64,000 nucleotides of DNA from Picosynechococcus sp. PCC 7117. Its GTDB lineage: Bacteria > Cyanobacteriota > Cyanobacteriia > Cyanobacteriales > MRBY01. The stretch covers positions 372,001-436,000 of the forward strand of contig NZ_CP016477.1 in assembly GCF_001693275.1 (NCBI RefSeq), written 5' to 3'. This document shows, piece by piece, positions 35,244 through 43,957 of the stretch. A program made the translations under genes and the position numbers. Position 1 is the stretch's first letter. The number at the start of each line of letters is the position of its first letter. Below the pieces are notes generated by a model. It was not told the DNA's origin. It did not search any database and saw only the letters and a program-made list of their open reading frames with translations.

Positions 35244-36554
35244 CTATTCTCTTTGGTTTAAGCGGGAATCCCGATGGTGTACTGGCGGCGGCTGATGGCC
35301 TAAATCCACCGTCGTTAAGTGCAACAGATCACCGATCATCAGCGTTAATTTATGGGCGGCCCCCGCCTCGCCACGACAAGCCTGGAGAGAGGCTTGCATC
35401 GCCTGAAGTTTTTCAGGATGGTCTAAATAATCTAACACCAACGCTCCTAGGGTTTCTGGATCTAATTCCCCCAACAGCTCCGGCACAATGTCTTTTTTCG
35501 CCCAAATATTTGGCCAAGCATAACGCACTCGATGTTTGCGGGCATGGGTAATAATGCGTCGATTAAGCCAGCGCACAAACCAGGTTCCCAACCAGGGAAT
35601 TTTCGCAATGAGACCGGGAATGCCATCCCAGGCGCGCATCGCGTCCAACTGTTGCGTGGGCAAAAGCACCAGCATCGGCAAGCCCAAAGCGCCTAATTCA
35701 GCGGTATTTGCGCCAACGGTGGTGAGACAAAGTTGACATTGCCTTAAGTCCTGGTGAGCAGGAAAGTCAGTAACCAGTTGAATCTGCGTGCCATCGGCGA
35801 CTTGTAAATAGGGCTGATCCCCGGTGTGGCAAAGCTCAAGGGCAGGTGCAGCAAAGCGTTTTACCATGGGATTTCGTTGGCGATCGCCATAGTGCAGTAG
35901 CGTTTGCACGGTAATGGTCGGGGCTACGGGGAGTAAAAATTTCACTGCTGGGCGCTGGCGGCGGATCACACCGGCGGTGGCCACGAGTAAAGGGACTCCC
36001 TGGGCGAGTTTCATCCCCTTAGAGCCTGGTAAGAGACCGATGATCGGTGGGGTGCTGGCTGGCTGTTCCTCCTGGGAGATATCCACCATCAGATCGCCGA
36101 CCACTTGAAATTTAGCCTGGTACTTGGGGGGAATTTTCGCTAGAACCTGAGCATTCATTACCCCAAAACCATCAATCCAGCGCCACCAGCGGGCTTCCCA
36201 CTCGGCGTAAATTAGGGTTTTAAAGCCGAGGCGTTTACCAATCACCAGGGGAAAAAATTGATCCCCACCGAGGAAGAGCACCACCCCCTGGGAAAACCAA
36301 GACCAAGATTCGGCGGTTTTTCCCCAGAGCAGAAATGGGAAAAAATGCTTGGCGGCCTGAACCCGGTCAACTTCGGGATAACTGCGGGCGATCGCCGCTT
36401 CTTGACCCGTGCTGTGGGAACAGGGAGCCAAGACCACAGAAATGCGTGGGAGGCTTCCCCAATGGGCACGCACGGCCTGCACGACGGGACGGAGCCAAGT
36501 GGTCACTTCACCGGGGCCATTGGTCAGGATAATCAGGTCAAAGGGTTGGGCCAT
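35244..36554 (-). CDS. LpxB-like glycosyltransferase (lipid-A-disaccharide synthase related)
   Basis: The 436-residue protein has the GT-B two-domain layout of LpxB-type enzymes: DLIILTNGPGEVTTWLRPV near the start, the middle FQVVGDLMVDIS and PPIIGLLPGSKGMKLAQGVP, and late LCLTTVGANTAELGALGLP with MLVLLPTQQLD. Cyanobacterial lpxB proper is shorter (~385) and lies with lpxA/C/D; this protein appears to be the separate cyanobacterial paralogue seen beside other genes, so a sugar transfer to a lipid acceptor is inferred, not shown. It follows the 4-helix membrane gene by 16 bp, and the two may form an operon. Confidence 0.72.
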   Translation of the reverse strand: MAQPFDLIILTNGPGEVTTWLRPVVQAVRAHWGSLPRISVVLAPCSHSTGQEAAIARSYPEVDRVQAAKHFFPFLLWGKTAESWSWFSQGVVLFLGGDQFFPLVIGKRLGFKTLIYAEWEARWWRWIDGFGVMNAQVLAKIPPKYQAKFQVVGDLMVDISQEEQPASTPPIIGLLPGSKGMKLAQGVPLLVATAGVIRRQRPAVKFLLPVAPTITVQTLLHYGDRQRNPMVKRFAAPALELCHTGDQPYLQVADGTQIQLVTDFPAHQDLRQCQLCLTTVGANTAELGALGLPMLVLLPTQQLDAMRAWDGIPGLIAKIPWLGTWFVRWLNRRIITHARKHRVRYAWPNIWAKKDIVPELLGELDPETLGALVLDYLDHPEKLQAMQASLQACRGEAGAAHKLTLMIGDLLHLTTVDLGHQPPPVHHRDSRLNQRE

Positions 36555-36570
36555 TGTTGCTCAAAAACCC

Positions 36571-37362
36571 CTAGACCTGCTCTTTGACTAAAGATTTGCG
36601 GGTTTGCTGCTGCCTGGTCAAGTTGAGGGGAGGGCGGGATTTTTGGAGTTGGAGGGGCCGGGGAGATGGGGTTTGGGGTCTGGTGTAGAGGCGCAGTATT
36701 CCCAGAAGAGCTTCCCGCAGGGGCTTTTCCCGTTCCTGTTGCCAGCTTAATTGCAAAAAGTTATGGAGGGTGTGGCGCTGTTCTGCCGTCAATCGTTGCT
36801 CTTGTAATAACTGCCGCAATTGACGAATCGCGTAGAGTCGGCGGATACTGCTGCGATCGCCTAAATTTTCAAGGGCTTGCTCGAATTGTTGTTGAGGCGA
36901 TCGATACTGCCAGTGGCGACTGAACATCAGGGCAAACATCGCACTAATCATGAACCCTTGAATGAGCATCACGCTGGTCAGCCAGTGGTTCGCCATGGAT
37001 TGCCAAAAGGCGATCGCCCCATAACTCAGTAACACCGTGAGGCTGCCGCCCATACCCGCCAGGAGTAACCGTCGGTGGCGACTATGCCAGAGTCGATAAC
37101 CTTCTTCTAAATATTTCTGCCAAGGCGAAGCTTCAAAAAGATAAATCGCGGCCATTGCCCCAGCTCCCAAGGCGATCGCCACCAGCAGTTGCCATTGCCA
37201 GAGCCAAAGACTAGTAATGCCGACCCCCAATCCGCCAACTTTGCCCACCCAAAGCCAATCCACAGACCGACTGAGGGCAAACCATCGACGCGGGCGCTGA
37301 CTGAAACGGCGCACCTTCGCAATCAAAGCAGGAGATGATCGTACGCGAAAAGACTTAGACAC
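36571..37362 (-). CDS. Hypothetical membrane protein with four helices and helical tail
   Basis: The 263-residue product (GTG start) has a basic N-terminus, four predicted membrane segments (two between residues ~36-76: VGGLGVGITSLWLWQWQLLV, AIALGAGAMAAIYLF; one ~98-118: LLLAGMGGSLTVLLSYGAIA; one ~126-147: SVMLIQGFMISAMFALMF), then an alpha-helical cytosolic tail with armadillo-like SIRRLYAIRQLRQLLQEQRL. It resembles cyanobacterial armadillo-type membrane proteins of unknown role. It is the first gene of a probable two-gene unit with the LpxB-like glycosyltransferase. Confidence 0.6.
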   Translation of the reverse strand: MSKSFRVRSSPALIAKVRRFSQRPRRWFALSRSVDWLWVGKVGGLGVGITSLWLWQWQLLVAIALGAGAMAAIYLFEASPWQKYLEEGYRLWHSRHRRLLLAGMGGSLTVLLSYGAIAFWQSMANHWLTSVMLIQGFMISAMFALMFSRHWQYRSPQQQFEQALENLGDRSSIRRLYAIRQLRQLLQEQRLTAEQRHTLHNFLQLSWQQEREKPLREALLGILRLYTRPQTPSPRPLQLQKSRPPLNLTRQQQTRKSLVKEQV

Positions 37363-37459
37363 GAAAACAGTCTAGGGGCTAGTAATATCGACAGAAATCT
37401 TTCCAAAGCAGGAAAAGTTCCTTTTAAGCATACCGTACTTATCAGAGGAGAGAAATCCC

Positions 37460-37660
37460 TTAACCGCGACGGATGCCACTAAACCAATAACCGAGGACAA
37501 AACCTAAGATCAAGGCCCACATTTGACCACTATCGACGAAATTTTGAAAGCCATCACGGATTTGACCCAAAATATCAGGATCTTCGACATAGCCCGTTTG
37601 GGCGATCACAATTTGCTCAGATGCTACGGATGGTAAGGGCAAAGGAGATTTAGCAGTCAT
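37460..37660 (-). CDS. Small membrane-anchored protein, 66 residues
   Basis: From ATG at 37660 the product begins MTAKSPLPLPSVASEQIVIA and ends with one hydrophobic helix, MWALILGFVLGYWFSGIRRG. The middle (EDPDILGQIRDGFQNFVDSG) is acidic. Its first 11 bases overlap the end of the SpoIIE-type phosphatase gene on the same strand, suggesting coupled translation. A longer in-frame start at 37711 would add 17 residues from within the phosphatase gene. The C-terminal GYWFSGIRRG motif looks conserved among cyanobacteria, but I cannot name a family. Confidence 0.6.
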   Translation of the reverse strand: MTAKSPLPLPSVASEQIVIAQTGYVEDPDILGQIRDGFQNFVDSGQMWALILGFVLGYWFSGIRRG

Positions 37661-39146
37661 GGTGTTGACACAGATGGGACTCAATTGCTTCTGATTGTAC
37701 CTGCACAACAACCAAGGTCATATCATCACCGCCACGCACTTTGGGATAGGTGAATTTTTCCACTTGGGTAAAAAGTTCCTGCACAATTGCTTCCGGCGTC
37801 TGGCAATTTTGGCAGGCATTTTGAAAGACGCGCACAAGGTTTTCTTCGTCAAAGCGATCGCCATGGGAGTTGACGGCATCGGTAAACCCATCGGTGTAGT
37901 AGAGGATGATATCCCCCACCTCCAGCACCACTTTAGCGTCTTCGTAGGACGAATCTAGATCCAGACCAATCAACATGCCCTGGGTGTCGAGGGGTTCGAT
38001 GTTTTGGGTTTGGGCGCGCCACAGTAGCGGCGGGTGATGAGCCGCATTGCTATAGGACAGGGTACGGGTTTTCGGATCGTACTCTGAATAAAATAGGGTC
38101 ACAAATCGGTGGGAATTATCTAGATCCGCGTACATGACCCGGTTTAGGTGTTCAAGGATTTTAGCGGGACTGTGGCGGTTGAGCACTTCGGCCCGGAGCA
38201 TCCCCCTGGTCATGGTCATAATCAAACCTGCCGGGACGCCTTTCCCCATGACATCGCCAATGACGATACTCCAGGGGACACATTGCACAAGCTTCGGATC
38301 ATCCTGGCGGCGGATGCGGTCGTAGTTACTGGGAATGAAGTCGTAGTAGTCGCCCCCAACCCGGTAGGCATTGCGATAATCGGCGGCGATCGCCAAACCT
38401 TTGATTTGCGGACATTCACTGGGTAAAAGATGGTTTTGAATTTCCGAGGCGATTTCTAGTTCCCGGTCTTGCTTTTCTTTGCTCCGGAGTTTACTGGTGA
38501 GGTCATTGTTGGCGATCGCCACCGCTGTTTGATCCGCCACCAGTTGCACCAATTTTCGCCGGGTAATATCCCAGCCATACTGGGGATCACGACTAAATAC
38601 ATAAAGCTTGCCACGGGTCACATTTTTGACAAGGATGGGCGTGCTACAAACCCGAATTTCTTCGCCAAGCTGGGCCTGGAGTTTTTCGTCAAATTGCAAC
38701 GCTTCCTGGGCCGTACAGGTCGCTGCCTCTGGGTTTGTGGTCCGCGCTCCCGTCTGAAGCTGCGTAAATGCTTGTCGGATAAACTGACAATCTCCCCCTT
38801 CACCACAATAAAATTTTTCGAGCTGCACCTGGCCCTGGGCATCAAACAGCACCAAAGCACCACCATCAGCATCCACCACCCGCGCAGACATTAGGGGGGT
38901 CAACTCAAGAAATTGGTTGAGGTTGTTAAAACTTCTGAGGGCAAAACCCAGGGAACTCAACAGATCTTGAACCTTCGTTTGCTCTCGGCTGAGCTTCGCA
39001 ATTTGCGCCCGCAAAAATTCGACATCTTCGCCAATAGCCGTTTCTAAGCGGGAGTCTGGCTTGCCGGAAACGAGCTGCAACTCTGACTCCCGGGCGGCAG
39101 GGTCAAAATACTTGGGAGTGGCAAAGTTAGAGGCAGAAGGAGTCAC
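37650..39146 (-). CDS. PP2C-type (SpoIIE/RsbU) serine phosphatase with GAF-like sensor
   Basis: The 498-residue regulator has an N-terminal helical segment, a GAF-like domain (residues ~65-225, LGFALRSFNNLNQFLELTP ... QFIRQAFTQLQTGA), a coiled linker and the phosphatase domain: EIASEIQNHLLPSECPQIKG, YRVGGDYYDFIP, VIGDVMGKGVPAGLIMTM, LFYSEYDPKTRTLSYSNAAH and ILYYTDGFTDAVNSHGD. The metal-binding Asp residues of PP2C are in GGDYYDF, GDVMGKG and YTDGFTD. Such proteins dephosphorylate STAS-type anti-sigma antagonists in partner-switching; a STAS protein lies at 49031 in this window, though no link is shown. GTG at 39146 is the probable start. Confidence 0.88.
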   Translation of the reverse strand: MTPSASNFATPKYFDPAARESELQLVSGKPDSRLETAIGEDVEFLRAQIAKLSREQTKVQDLLSSLGFALRSFNNLNQFLELTPLMSARVVDADGGALVLFDAQGQVQLEKFYCGEGGDCQFIRQAFTQLQTGARTTNPEAATCTAQEALQFDEKLQAQLGEEIRVCSTPILVKNVTRGKLYVFSRDPQYGWDITRRKLVQLVADQTAVAIANNDLTSKLRSKEKQDRELEIASEIQNHLLPSECPQIKGLAIAADYRNAYRVGGDYYDFIPSNYDRIRRQDDPKLVQCVPWSIVIGDVMGKGVPAGLIMTMTRGMLRAEVLNRHSPAKILEHLNRVMYADLDNSHRFVTLFYSEYDPKTRTLSYSNAAHHPPLLWRAQTQNIEPLDTQGMLIGLDLDSSYEDAKVVLEVGDIILYYTDGFTDAVNSHGDRFDEENLVRVFQNACQNCQTPEAIVQELFTQVEKFTYPKVRGGDDMTLVVVQVQSEAIESHLCQHHDC

Positions 39147-39360
39147 AATCGTCGTTTTCGTGGGATGTGTAGAGAAATAGACCTAGTACAAATAAAATTG
39201 TTAAAAAATCAACCCTGAGACAGATTCCGTAACTAACAAAAAGTTAGCTTTTTTCAGGAAAAAAATACTCGATTTTTAAGAACTGAAAGAGATTGATTTT
39301 TTACGGTTGCTAATTCATAGCTCAATCCCCATGATCTTGTCAAGATAATTTTTGCGCAAT

Positions 39361-40311
39361 TCAAGATCGACGGGCCAGTTGATCTTCCCGGTAGGCAGCA
39401 TAGACCCCCTGCACGTTATACCAATTGAGAAAAATCCGGGCAATTTCGAGGGCCAGTTGTGATTTTCCTCGCTGGATTAGCCAACCTAAAAGGGGTTTTA
39501 GACGTTTTTCATTGAGCCAGCCCCCCAGGGAAAGGATGCCCCAGAGCAGACGGTGGAGCCAGGTCATTTGGATCATCATGCGAACTTCCCAGGTGGGGTG
39601 TTTTTTGTAGAAGATGACCCCCATTTTGCCCCGCTGAATTTCTTGATCAATGAGCTGAGGGATTTGCGCCAAACTGAAGGGGGGATGCCAGTGGTAACCG
39701 ACGGCATCGGGACATTTAATCAGGGTGAGACCCAGTTTTTTGAGACGGACACCCAGTTCTAAATCTTCCCAACCATAGAGCTGAAAGCCGGTATCAAATA
39801 AGCCAGCTTCGAGGAGCCATTTGCGGGCGATCGCCACATTTCCCGTCGCAAAGTAGGCCGCCGAAAAATCTGTCACCTTAAAGGGTTCACTGGTGGGATC
39901 TTCAAAATTGGCAGTATTGATCACACGTCCGTAGGTAAATAGGCGATCGCTTTTGAGTTTGCGTTTACCCCGGCGGAGTCCCTCTAGGTGGGCTGCCAAA
40001 AAAGTTTCTGTGACGACCAGATCACTATCAATAAAAATAATAATCTCCCCCTGGGCCTGTTCTACGCCGAGGTTTCGGGCCGCCGCCGCCCCTTTGTGAG
40101 ACTGTTCAAAGAGTCGTATGTGGGGATATTGATCCGCTTCGGTCTGGAGCCAATCCACTGTGCCATCGGTGGAGCCATCGTCCACCACCACCACCTCGTA
40201 GCCTCCATTTTCTAGCTCTTCCGGCACTTGCTGCTGTTCTAGGGCCTGGAGGCATTTTGTCAAAATGGGTTTGCGATTGTAGGTGGGAATAACGACACTA
40301 ATGTAAACCAA
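39361..40311 (-). CDS. Family 2 glycosyltransferase
   Basis: A 316-residue GT-A enzyme. The N-terminal catalytic domain shows VYISVVIPTYNRKPILTKCL, VVVDDGSTDGTVDWL (nucleotide-binding DD), GAAAARNLGVEQAQGEIIIF and the metal-binding DSD (IFIDSDLVVTE), then LYGWEDLELGVRLKKLG as the ED catalytic-base region. A C-terminal hydrophobic segment (MTWLHRLLWGILSLGG) may anchor it to the membrane. Its acceptor is unknown; the class A PBP gene lies 51 bp upstream on the same strand, which hints at an envelope sugar role. Probable start is TTG at 40311. Confidence 0.88.
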   Translation of the reverse strand: MVYISVVIPTYNRKPILTKCLQALEQQQVPEELENGGYEVVVVDDGSTDGTVDWLQTEADQYPHIRLFEQSHKGAAAARNLGVEQAQGEIIIFIDSDLVVTETFLAAHLEGLRRGKRKLKSDRLFTYGRVINTANFEDPTSEPFKVTDFSAAYFATGNVAIARKWLLEAGLFDTGFQLYGWEDLELGVRLKKLGLTLIKCPDAVGYHWHPPFSLAQIPQLIDQEIQRGKMGVIFYKKHPTWEVRMMIQMTWLHRLLWGILSLGGWLNEKRLKPLLGWLIQRGKSQLALEIARIFLNWYNVQGVYAAYREDQLARRS

Positions 40312-40362
40312 AGTTTTAACCCAAGGAAATGGAAAAAGACTGTCCTATTATGCCGGATACCC

Positions 40363-42303
40363 CTACGGTTTAGGGCGGGGATATTTAGACGCTGCCGGGA
40401 AATATTGGGGTTCTTCTCCCTTAAGGGCTTCCTGCATAAAGGCGCGCCAGATGGGAGCCGCATCGCCGCCGCCAGTGGTACCAGTGCCCATGGGCCGATA
40501 GTCATCATTGCCAATCCAAACCGCTGCTGCCAGTTGGGGTACATAGCCCACAAACCACACATCCCGTTCTGAGGAGGTAGTGCCAGTTTTTCCGGCGGCG
40601 GGGCGATCGCCTAAATTAGCGGCCTGACCTGTGCCGCCATTCACAACTCCTTGGAGCACTGTTGTCAGGGAGGCCGTGGCCCAAGGATCTAAAACTAAAC
40701 GTGGCTGGGGTGTATTATCCAAAAGAACATTCCCTTGGCTATCGGTGACCCGTAAGATCAAAGTTGTTTCACTTTGCCAGCCATTACTCGCAAAAGTGGC
40801 GTAGGCGCTGGCCATTTCTAGGGGGCTGATCCCCACTGCGCCGAGGGGCAGAGAAATAACTGGTTGGAGCGGACTCTCGATTCCCAATAAACGACATAGT
40901 TCAATCACCTTTTCGAGGCCCACTGCTTTCCCAAGTTTGACAGCGGGAACGTTTTTGGAAGTGACTAGGGCGTCATACAAACTCACGGTGCCAGAAAAAG
41001 ATCCCCCATAGTTTTGGGGTGAATAGGTACCGTTGCCATCGGGGTAACTCACAGGGCTATCGTCGATGGTCGAAAAGGGCGTATAGTTGCCACTCGCAAA
41101 GGCAGTGTAGTAAACAAAAGGTTTAAAGGCTGATCCTGGCTGACGTTGAGACTGAATCGCCCGGTTAAATTGGCTTTCTTCGTAGTCTCTGCCCCCCACC
41201 AGAACCTTGACAAAATGGGTACGCGGATCAACGGCAGCTACGGCAATCTGGTCAGCCCGTAACCCCCGACTGCGGGCCTGCTGAAAGGCTTTTTGTACCG
41301 TTTCTTCGGCACGGCGTTGCATATTGAGATCCACGGTGGTCTGGACGCGCATCCCGCCTTTACGAACTAATTCTTCGCCAAAGCGTTGGGTGAGCTCTTC
41401 TTCTACGGCTTGGGTGATATAGGGGGAAGCACTGGCTTTCCAGGCAGTCGGTTGGCCCACCAAAAGGGGTTCTTGGGCAGCAGCGGCGGCTTCTTCGGGA
41501 GTAATCCAACCGAGATCCTCTAGGCGATTTAGAACGATTTTTTGCCGTTGTTTGGTGGCTTGGTAATCTCGAAAGGGGCTGTAATCTTCGGGGGCTTGGA
41601 TCATCCCGGCCATCACGGCGGCTTCGGGCAGGGTTAGATCGGCGGCGGATTTATTGAAATAGGATTCGGCGGCTGTTTCGACGCCATAGTTGTTGTGGCC
41701 CCAATAGATGTTATTGAGGTACATTTCTAGGATTTCGTCCTTGGGGAAAATCTGTTCGATGCGGAGGGCGAGGACGGTTTCGGCGAGTTTACGGTTGTAG
41801 GTACGATCTTGGGCTAGGAAGAGGTTTTTCACCAATTGCATGGTGATGGTTGAGGCTCCTTCGGTGATGCCGCCTGCTTCAAGGTTGGAGAGGATTGCCC
41901 GACCAATACTGGTGGGATTGATGCCGTTGTGTTGGTAAAAATGGCTATCTTCGATGGCGAGGATGGCCATCTTGAGTTCGGGGGAAACTTCACTGAGTTC
42001 GATATTGGTTCGGTTGGCTTCACCGTGGAGGCTCAGGAGGACTTTGCCGTTGATATCGTAGATATAGCTGGTTTCGGTGGGCACATAGGTCTTTAGGGTC
42101 CGCACATCGGGCAGGTTCCGGAAACTAATGGCAAGACCCACTAACCCCCCAGCGGCGATCGCACTGCCGAGCATGGTGCAACCAATCACCGTTCCCATGG
42201 CCTTTTGGGCAACTCCCCGCAAGAAACCTTGGGGCGATCGCCTTTCCTTGGACTGACGGGCAAGGGCTTTTTTCGTTTTGTGCCGAACGGTACTAGATGA
42301 CAA
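40363..42303 (-). CDS. Class A penicillin-binding protein (PBP1A family), bifunctional peptidoglycan synthase
   Basis: The 646-residue enzyme polymerises glycan and crosslinks peptides in the periplasm. A basic cytosolic start and one membrane helix (VIGCTMLGSAIAAGGLVGLA) precede the GT51 domain with catalytic motif AILAIEDSHFYQHNGI and EGASTITMQLVKNLFL. The transpeptidase domain has the SxxK serine in RQPGSAFKPFVYY, SxN as TSKNVPAVK, and KTGTTSSERDVWFVGY. The start is TTG at 42303, because no ATG lies before the conserved N-terminal part. GT2 lies downstream, possibly in one transcript. It is on the minus strand, 227 bp below petG. Confidence 0.94.
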   Translation of the reverse strand: MSSSTVRHKTKKALARQSKERRSPQGFLRGVAQKAMGTVIGCTMLGSAIAAGGLVGLAISFRNLPDVRTLKTYVPTETSYIYDINGKVLLSLHGEANRTNIELSEVSPELKMAILAIEDSHFYQHNGINPTSIGRAILSNLEAGGITEGASTITMQLVKNLFLAQDRTYNRKLAETVLALRIEQIFPKDEILEMYLNNIYWGHNNYGVETAAESYFNKSAADLTLPEAAVMAGMIQAPEDYSPFRDYQATKQRQKIVLNRLEDLGWITPEEAAAAAQEPLLVGQPTAWKASASPYITQAVEEELTQRFGEELVRKGGMRVQTTVDLNMQRRAEETVQKAFQQARSRGLRADQIAVAAVDPRTHFVKVLVGGRDYEESQFNRAIQSQRQPGSAFKPFVYYTAFASGNYTPFSTIDDSPVSYPDGNGTYSPQNYGGSFSGTVSLYDALVTSKNVPAVKLGKAVGLEKVIELCRLLGIESPLQPVISLPLGAVGISPLEMASAYATFASNGWQSETTLILRVTDSQGNVLLDNTPQPRLVLDPWATASLTTVLQGVVNGGTGQAANLGDRPAAGKTGTTSSERDVWFVGYVPQLAAAVWIGNDDYRPMGTGTTGGGDAAPIWRAFMQEALKGEEPQYFPAASKYPRPKP

Positions 42304-42460
42304 TGGCGCTAACCTCTAAAGACTTGAGAAGGTAAGTTGAAACAGTCCAAACCATGGGTGGGGAGCGATCACCCACAGCAACGGTGTTGCCCACCAACGT
42401 TTCTGCCCAAAATTCTAACAAGGGAAATTCCCTTTTAAACCCGTGGTGCATTGTGTTGTA

Positions 42461-42493
42461 AAAAATAATCCCTGCTCCAAAAAAGCAAGGATT
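42461..42493 (-). terminator. Terminator of petG
   Basis: On the minus strand AATCC-TTGCT pairs with AGCA-GGGATT (42467-42476 with 42484-42493, one mismatch) and is followed by a run of T. It lies just past the petG stop. Confidence 0.6.
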
Positions 42494-42530
42494 GGCGATC
42501 GCTACTGGGATAGAAGCCGTAGATGGCTAG

Positions 42531-42647
42531 TTACTCCATGCCGAGGTCATTACCACGCTTGTACTGGAGATAGGCAGCGACGAATAAACCAGCGAGGGTT
42601 ACGGGGATCAGGCCCAACACAATACCGAGTAAGAGGGGTTCAATCAC
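42531..42647 (-). CDS. petG: Cytochrome b6f complex subunit 5, PetG
   Basis: A 38-residue frame from GTG reads (M)[19 protein letters not shown], then [18 protein letters not shown]. It is a single transmembrane helix followed by the conserved YLQYKRG cytosolic end, diagnostic of PetG, which is required for assembly or stability of the b6f complex. AGGAG lies 8 nt before the GTG. Length and sequence match the cyanobacterial 37-38-residue PetG. A longer plus-strand frame covering this place is a shadow. It is transcribed away from cytM. Confidence 0.93.
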   Translation of the reverse strand: MIEPLLLGIVLGLIPVTLAGLFVAAYLQYKRGNDLGME

Positions 42648-42829
42648 AGGGGTTTCTCCTTATGGCGGCAGATTAAAGCTAACTGTTAAAGATTTTTAAT
42701 CATTCTATGGGATGGAGGAAGTCCGTGCAAAGGGATTTGATTCGACATTCTTAGGCGATCGCAGTAGGATAACCATTAAGAAAAATTGCGTAATATCAAC
42801 AAAGTTGTATCTCCTCTACAGCAAACCCC

Positions 42830-43204
42830 GTGGCTAATTCTTCTGAGCTTTCCGTCCCAAATTTTTCGAAGCTCCTCTTCGTAATCATCCTAGTGCTGGC
42901 CATTGCTGCCCTGGGGATCTTTGGTGTGTACAGTACCCAGGCCAGTGACCCCTACATTCAACAGGTTTTAGCGCTCCAAGGGGATGAACTGCGGGGCAAT
43001 GCCATTTTTCAAATTAATTGTGCTGGCTGTCACGGCCCCCAGGCGGATGGCAACGTGGGGCCAAGTTTACGGGCCGTCGCCCAGCGAAAATCCGACGTGC
43101 GTTTGATTCAACAGGTTATCAGCGGGAAAACGCCCCCCATGCCGAAATTCCAGCCGGCCCCCCAGGAAATGGCGGATCTCTTGAGTTACCTCCGCACCCT
43201 GTAG
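42830..43204 (+). CDS. cytM: Cytochrome cM
   Basis: The 124-residue membrane-anchored cytochrome has an N-terminal helix (FVIILVLAIAALGIFGVYST), a covalent haem site CAGCH (residues 64-68) and a probable Met ligand in KTPPMPKFQPAP. The block VLALQGDELRGNAIFQINC and LIQQVISGKTPPMP agree with CytM, a cyanobacterial cytochrome of debated role, proposed to tune electron flow or suppress heterotrophic growth in darkness. GTG is the probable start. The following gene begins 54 bp later on the same strand. Confidence 0.9.
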   Translation: MANSSELSVPNFSKLLFVIILVLAIAALGIFGVYSTQASDPYIQQVLALQGDELRGNAIFQINCAGCHGPQADGNVGPSLRAVAQRKSDVRLIQQVISGKTPPMPKFQPAPQEMADLLSYLRTL

Positions 43205-43258
43205 TTGTTTCAATGACGCCATTTATTATTCTTCCCTGTCCCTAGGAGTTCACTCGCT

Positions 43259-43957
43259 ATGGCCCGCTCGATTTTCCTTGGTTCCCTGTGGCTTGCCTTT
43301 GTGTTGTATGCCTTTTTGGGTGCGCCCCCCAACCAACCGGAAACCCTAGAGCTGATTACCGCTTTATCCGGTGGACAGTGGGACGGCATCAACCCGTTGA
43401 TCATTGCCCTGTTTAACATCATGGGTATTTTCCCGGTCATGTATGGGGCGCTCTTGTTTCTCGATGGCGATCGCCAAAGGTTACCCGCTTGGGTCTTTGC
43501 GGCAGGCAGTTTTTTCCTCGGTGCGTTTGCGTTGCTGCCCTATTTAGCGTTGCGGCGCGATAATCCCACCTTTACGGGGCAGAAAAACTGGTGGCTCCGG
43601 TGGCAGGATTCGCGACTGTTGGGCTTGTTTTGTTTGGTTGCGCTGCTGGGACTCCTGATTTACGGATTCAGTGCAGGGGATTGGGGGGATTTTGGCACCA
43701 GATTTTGGGGCGATCGCTTTATCCACGTGATGAGCTTAGATTTTTGTTTGCTGGCACTCCTATTCCCGACCCTGATCAAGGACGATTTAGCCCGCCGTGG
43801 CCTTGGGGAGCAAAACTGGTTGCTGTGGGCGATCGCCTTTACCCCTCCCCTTGGTGCTGCTTTATACCTTGCCCTACGTCCTCCCACCCTAGAGGCTCAC
43901 GAAAACCCTGCGGCCCCCAGTCAGACCTTAAATACTGCGGAGGTAAGTCGTCCATAA
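43259..43957 (+). CDS. Conserved integral membrane protein
   Basis: The 232-residue product has about six membrane helices: IFLGSLWLAFVLYAFLGA, PLIIALFNIMGIFPVMYGAL, WVFAAGSFFLGAFALLPYL, LLGLFCLVALLGLLIYGF, LDFCLLALLFPTLI, LLWAIAFTPPLGAALYLAL. A conserved-looking LALRRDN-PxF loop separates helices 3 and 4, and an aspartate-containing stretch RFIHVMSLDFCLL lies near helix 5. It looks like a cyanobacteria/plastid membrane protein of unknown function. It lies between cytM and an SDR gene; its stop overlaps the SDR start (TAATG), indicating translational coupling. Confidence 0.72.
   Translation: MARSIFLGSLWLAFVLYAFLGAPPNQPETLELITALSGGQWDGINPLIIALFNIMGIFPVMYGALLFLDGDRQRLPAWVFAAGSFFLGAFALLPYLALRRDNPTFTGQKNWWLRWQDSRLLGLFCLVALLGLLIYGFSAGDWGDFGTRFWGDRFIHVMSLDFCLLALLFPTLIKDDLARRGLGEQNWLLWAIAFTPPLGAALYLALRPPTLEAHENPAAPSQTLNTAEVSRP

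Noticed and set aside
42443-42676. 77-codon plus-strand frame over petG
   Set aside because: Antisense shadow; petG on the minus strand explains the coding signal.
43591-43956. Upstream extension of the SDR frame
   Set aside because: It lies inside the preceding membrane-protein gene in another frame; the SDR glycine motif begins at 43957.
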